Source of the DNA: Botryllus schlosseri
Lineage: Eukaryota; Chordata; Ascidiacea; Stolidobranchia; Styelidae
Direction of reading: 5' to 3'
Assembly: GCA_000444245.1 (NCBI GenBank)
Contig: ATSW01010660.1
Location: 1-22,913, forward strand
DNA: 22,913 bases
Positions 20,153 through 22,913 of the stretch are shown here, piece after piece (positions within the stretch are counted from its first letter, which is position 1; each line of letters begins with the position of its first letter). Under the pieces are notes generated by a model. That model saw only the letters and a program-made list of their open reading frames with translations, was not told the DNA's origin and searched no databases. Made by a program: the position numbers and the translations under genes.

Positions 20153-22294
20153 CTGCAGCAAACAAAGTTGTCAGGTTGATGATGTCCCACATCGAAAACC
20201 CACGTAACGGAGGCCATACATCAGCAATTATCTCAGTTTTCTCCTCCCCTACTGCCCCCGGATAGTGGCCTATCCGTTTCTGGGAAATCACAAACCGAGA
20301 CATATCAAGTTTTTGCACAACATGTGACGCAACGTGGGTTTGAAAGTCCGACCCCTAATGAAATGACCTCTCCACTCACCGCCTCCTCTACTCACATACA
20401 TATACAGTATACACACAACGCTACAGTAAATATGCGTTTTATGACTGGTATGCATGAAAGTATTCAATTTCATTCGAGCCCACTACGTCAGTGGGTCTCA
20501 AACTGGTGGGTGCCCCCTTCGGGGAAGTGAGAGCATAGGGGGCGTGAAGCTGCGGTCAACTGAAAAAAATTCCCTTCCTGAGCGATTTACCTCTGATTCA
20601 TAGCTATTGCTCGGTGTATAGTCCGAATTTCATATTTGAGAATTCTCTCATCAACAGTCATAACCTTCCATGCCATCAAACTATCCGTTGGGATTGCTAG
20701 CATTCTGGTTGCCTTTTCTGATATGACGATAAGGGGCGTGCGAAATCTTTCAGTATCATAAAGGGGGGCGTGTCTAAAATGTCTGAGAACCACTGCACTA
20801 CATAGTTACTGAACCTACCCGAGCTGAGTACACTCCGACTTCGTTTGGTGAGTCTCGAAAGAAATGTATATTGAACTGGCGGGGAGTGTCACTGAGTGCC
20901 GGGATTTTGTAGGAACCAGGCCCCACTGTCAACAACCGACCCGATCCCGAATGTAATGGCTCTTCCATCGTCATCAAACCAACGCCTTGGGTGAAAGCAC
21001 CTTCAACCTTGAAATTTCGGTCAATTTGTTTCGTTCTCATTTCGCATGGCGTCGACCTAAGTACCTGACCAATATCCAAAGCTGGGTTGATACTTCTACC
21101 AACGTCGATTACGATATCTGCTCTGAGAATTGCATGGTGTCCGGTGAGGACATCTATTTCCACGATAGCCGCCGCAGACGCACACGTCTGGTACATGCTC
21201 CATTCACCGTAGTTTTTACCGGTTTTACGATCCCATGTCGTTCCTAAATGAGCTGCCTCGGGTGACCTATTCATAAAACAATAGTTGAAGTAGTAAGCAT
21301 CACATCTCATCTCAGGAGTTCTCTGGAGGTCACACACACACTCAACTCATACACATGATTTTTGATGACTCCCACGTCATGGCCATCATTGGTTGCAGAG
21401 AGTTATGCCACATCAGTATTCGAGTTATGACAGCTGTGGTGGTACGTCATGTGCAGTGACGTACGCAGGGGAGGTTAGAGTTCGAAATCGAAACCCCGTC
21501 CTTCCGAAATGTCAATTCTATATCTCCAATATTTATAGGCTTAGTAGCAATTAAGAAATTGGTATCACTTTGCCACTTTGTAGGCTTCGCATTTCTGAAC
21601 TAGTATATGAAAGAACACAGCAGAAGCACTGATTTGCGATAAATATGGACTATAATGGTGTCGCTTAGTCTGAAAATCATATATTAATGGCTCTATCCTT
21701 TTAAAATTCTGTTGATGCACATTTTATTTTGTGCACCGGTGATCTATAGCAATGTAATGGATGTGAAGTTAGATGCGAAAGGTGGTAGATTTTTGTTTAT
21801 ATGACCTGGGTTCCCCAGGTGTTAGGTATTCCCCCGGTTATTAATGGTTAAGAACCACCGTCTCAACACCATCTATATGCTTGGTGGCTTCGGCTCCAAG
21901 AGATTGGGGATTCATTCATAAACACGAAATCGAAGCGGCATATTGAGATTTATTGTCATCAATATATTCATATGCGTATATAGAAGGATGAAAATTGCAG
22001 GCTGATGATTTTTTTGATACTGGCAAAAGGCCTCATGAGATCATCAATATTCATTGTGAGTTCTTGACCTAATGAATACTGATGACATAAAACTACAAGC
22101 CAAACATTTGAAGAGGCATTGGCGACTGGCGCTCACCTCTTTGGATGAGGTAACCGAGTGACTTACTTGTAATGCCCGAACGCTGATAAATTGATACGAT
22201 TTTCGTACGCTTTCTCCACGAGGCAACGCCAGGTTATATTTGGATTCGCTATTCTCAGTGGTTTCAAGCGTTCCACGATTATTTCGCACGCATT
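19961..22294 (-). CDS. XDH: Xanthine dehydrogenase gene A, 3' part (last four visible exons)
   Basis: The model is 22294-22167, 21266-21065, 21007-20819 and 20152-19961, giving about 236 residues, close to the length of the corresponding end of vertebrate XDH. It encodes the C-terminal molybdopterin subdomain: [67 protein letters not shown] and AVGEPP. The Glu of GEPP aligns with catalytic Glu1261 of bovine XDH. AVGEPP rather than the GLGES of aldehyde oxidases favours XDH. Upstream exons (iron-sulfur, FAD, most of the Mo domain) lie right of the window. Same strand as gene B, whose start codon is 12.4 kb downstream. XDH oxidises hypoxanthine and xanthine; no broken frame is visible. Confidence 0.94.
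20489..20795. mobile_element. hAT MITE in gene A intron
   Basis: The left end is CAGTGGGTCTCAAAC; the right end, inverted, is CAGTGGTTCTCAGAC. The flanks CACTACGT (20481-20488) and CACTACAT (20796-20803) differ at one base. GGGTGCCCCC and GGGGGGCGTG lie just inside the ends. The 307-bp element fills half of the 666-bp intron and its duplication ends 15 bp from the exon 20819-21007 donor. Confidence 0.88.
20819..21007 (-). CDS. XDH: XDH gene A, Mo-domain exon (VEGAF...YSAR)
   Basis: Encodes 63 residues, [18 protein letters not shown] through [12 protein letters not shown], matching VEGAFVQGLGLFTLEEL...AVYSSK. The acceptor is TTTCAAG/GTT and the donor CTCGG/GTAGGT, phase 0. The frame is open straight through from the previous exon because the intervening intron is a multiple of three and has no stop. 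Confidence 0.93.
21008..21064 (-). other. 57-bp in-frame intron of XDH gene A
   Basis: The intron runs from GTACTT to TTTCAAG. It is 19 codons long without a stop and interrupts the conserved [14 protein letters not shown] junction. It is among the shortest introns here; others are 69, 69, 79 and 88 bp. Confidence 0.88.
21065..21266 (-). CDS. XDH: XDH gene A, Mo-domain exon (VEID...DIGQ)
   Basis: Encodes [11 protein letters not shown] through [10 protein letters not shown] (67 residues after a split Lys). The segment before [15 protein letters not shown], differs from the usual YGVACSE but keeps alignment length. The acceptor is GAATAG/G. The donor CAG/GTACTT is phase 0 and opens a 57-bp intron. 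Confidence 0.92.
21267..22166 (-). other. Gene A intron of 900 bp
   Basis: Contains a transposon-like end CAGTGACGTACGCAGGGG at 21454 and a CCTGGGTTCCCCAGG hairpin at 21806, both without partners. No extra exon seen, and flanking exon phases join directly. Confidence 0.7.
22167..22294 (-). CDS. XDH: XDH gene A, Mo-domain exon
   Basis: Encodes 42 residues, [20 protein letters not shown] through INLSAFGHY, equivalent to NACQTILKRLEP...VSLSATGFY. The acceptor is CTTTTCAG/AAT. The donor TACAA/GTAAGT leaves two bases that make Lys with the next exon. A hAT-type element begins 41 bp upstream of this acceptor, in the preceding intron. Confidence 0.93.
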
Positions 22295-22334
22295 CTGAAA
22301 AGTACAAGCTCCCTTCATCGTAACGTTACAGGTA

Positions 22335-22913
22335 TAGGGTTGCATTTTAAACAAATGGTGTTGTAAAAAATGCCCCTAAAAAAAATCGTTTTTTTCTAAC
22401 GCTGTATAATTATGCCGTTATTGTGTAAATTCTTTCGAAAAAACATGTAGTATGATCCTACGGACGATTTACAGCAGATATAGTCGGCGTATATGATATC
22501 AAATGGTTGGAACTATCAATCAAGAGCAGATGCAATAAATTCTGCGCTCTGGAACATAACTTTTGGGTTGCCAGAAATCCTACCGTCGCTGCCGCAAAAC
22601 AATTCTGAATTAAGCCTCAGCGTAGCGGAAGGAAGCTGCAAAATCGGTCCTTGCCATTCCACGCTAACATTCGATATTGGAACCCTCGAAATAGTCGTCG
22701 GTTCAATAGTTATAGCACGTAGATATAGATTATTATAGGTAGGGTATGGGTGTTCTGATGATATGACCACCGACCGTAAATATTCTGCATAACGATGTAG
22801 TCCTGCTTGAAGATATTTTTGATCCGTTTATGACAGGGGTTGGAAGCCTTTTTCGTCAAAGGAGCCATATTTACCTTATATTTTCAATTTTCAATATCAA
22901 TCTTTAATTATCT
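22335..22913. mobile_element. Second copy of the TAGGGTTGCATTTAAA hAT-type family, runs off the window
   Basis: Starts TAGGGTTGCATTTTAAAC and matches the reverse complement of the 9190-9743 copy over long blocks, for example GTATGATCCTACGGACGATT, GGAACCCTCGAAAT, GCATAACGATGTAGTC and GGAAGCCTTTTTCGTC. It has about 175 bp (roughly 22500-22675) missing from the other copy. Its right end lies beyond the window. It sits in gene A's intron, 41 bp upstream of an acceptor. Confidence 0.85.

Noticed and set aside
1-22913. Retroviral, LTR, Polinton or other capsid-bearing element; CRISPR array; bacterial operon
   Set aside because: No supporting coding remnants, paired long terminal repeats or arrays were seen anywhere in the window.

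Overview
The window is animal genomic DNA, AT-rich, intron-rich and full of small DNA transposons. Short GT-AG introns of 57-88 bp, tRNA-like SINE sequence and hAT-type elements with 8-bp target duplications point to an invertebrate metazoan. I cannot name the species; a marine deuterostome such as a tunicate would fit, but that is inference. There is no bacterial, organellar or viral gene set, and I saw no retrovirus-like or Polinton-like element.

The only genes I can support are two xanthine dehydrogenase (XDH) genes, both on the minus strand, arranged head-to-tail. At the right, 'gene A' shows its last four recognisable exons (22294 down to 19961). They encode the end of the molybdopterin domain, including the AVGEPP motif with the catalytic Glu. 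After a 12.4-kb intergenic stretch, 'gene B' begins at an ATG at 7546. Eight exons (7546 down to 2487) encode residues 1-333: both 2Fe-2S clusters with all eight Cys ligands, the linker and the first part of the FAD domain. The rest of gene B lies left of the window and most of gene A lies right of it. All junction phases between listed exons agree, so both models are read directly from sequence; they imply a tandem XDH cluster.

Layout: 1-1260 holds two units of a repeat family with a third, inverted copy in gene B intron 3. 1681-2409 is a hAT element with a perfect 8-bp target duplication, carrying a tRNA-like SINE, inside gene B intron 8. 2487-7546 is gene B. 7547-19960 is intergenic: a (GA)n run, full hAT-like elements at 9190-9743, 10631-11333 and 17222-17620, two inverted-repeat (MITE-like) elements at 12055-12442 and 12766-13053, a pre-miRNA-sized perfect hairpin at 11807-11887, and several orphan transposon ends. 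19961-22294 is gene A, with a hAT MITE in its last visible intron. At 22335 a second copy of the 9190-9743 family starts and runs off the window.

XDH oxidises hypoxanthine to xanthine to uric acid using FAD, two 2Fe-2S clusters and molybdopterin. The two genes probably encode paralogues, but the window shows non-overlapping halves, so their divergence cannot be judged here.
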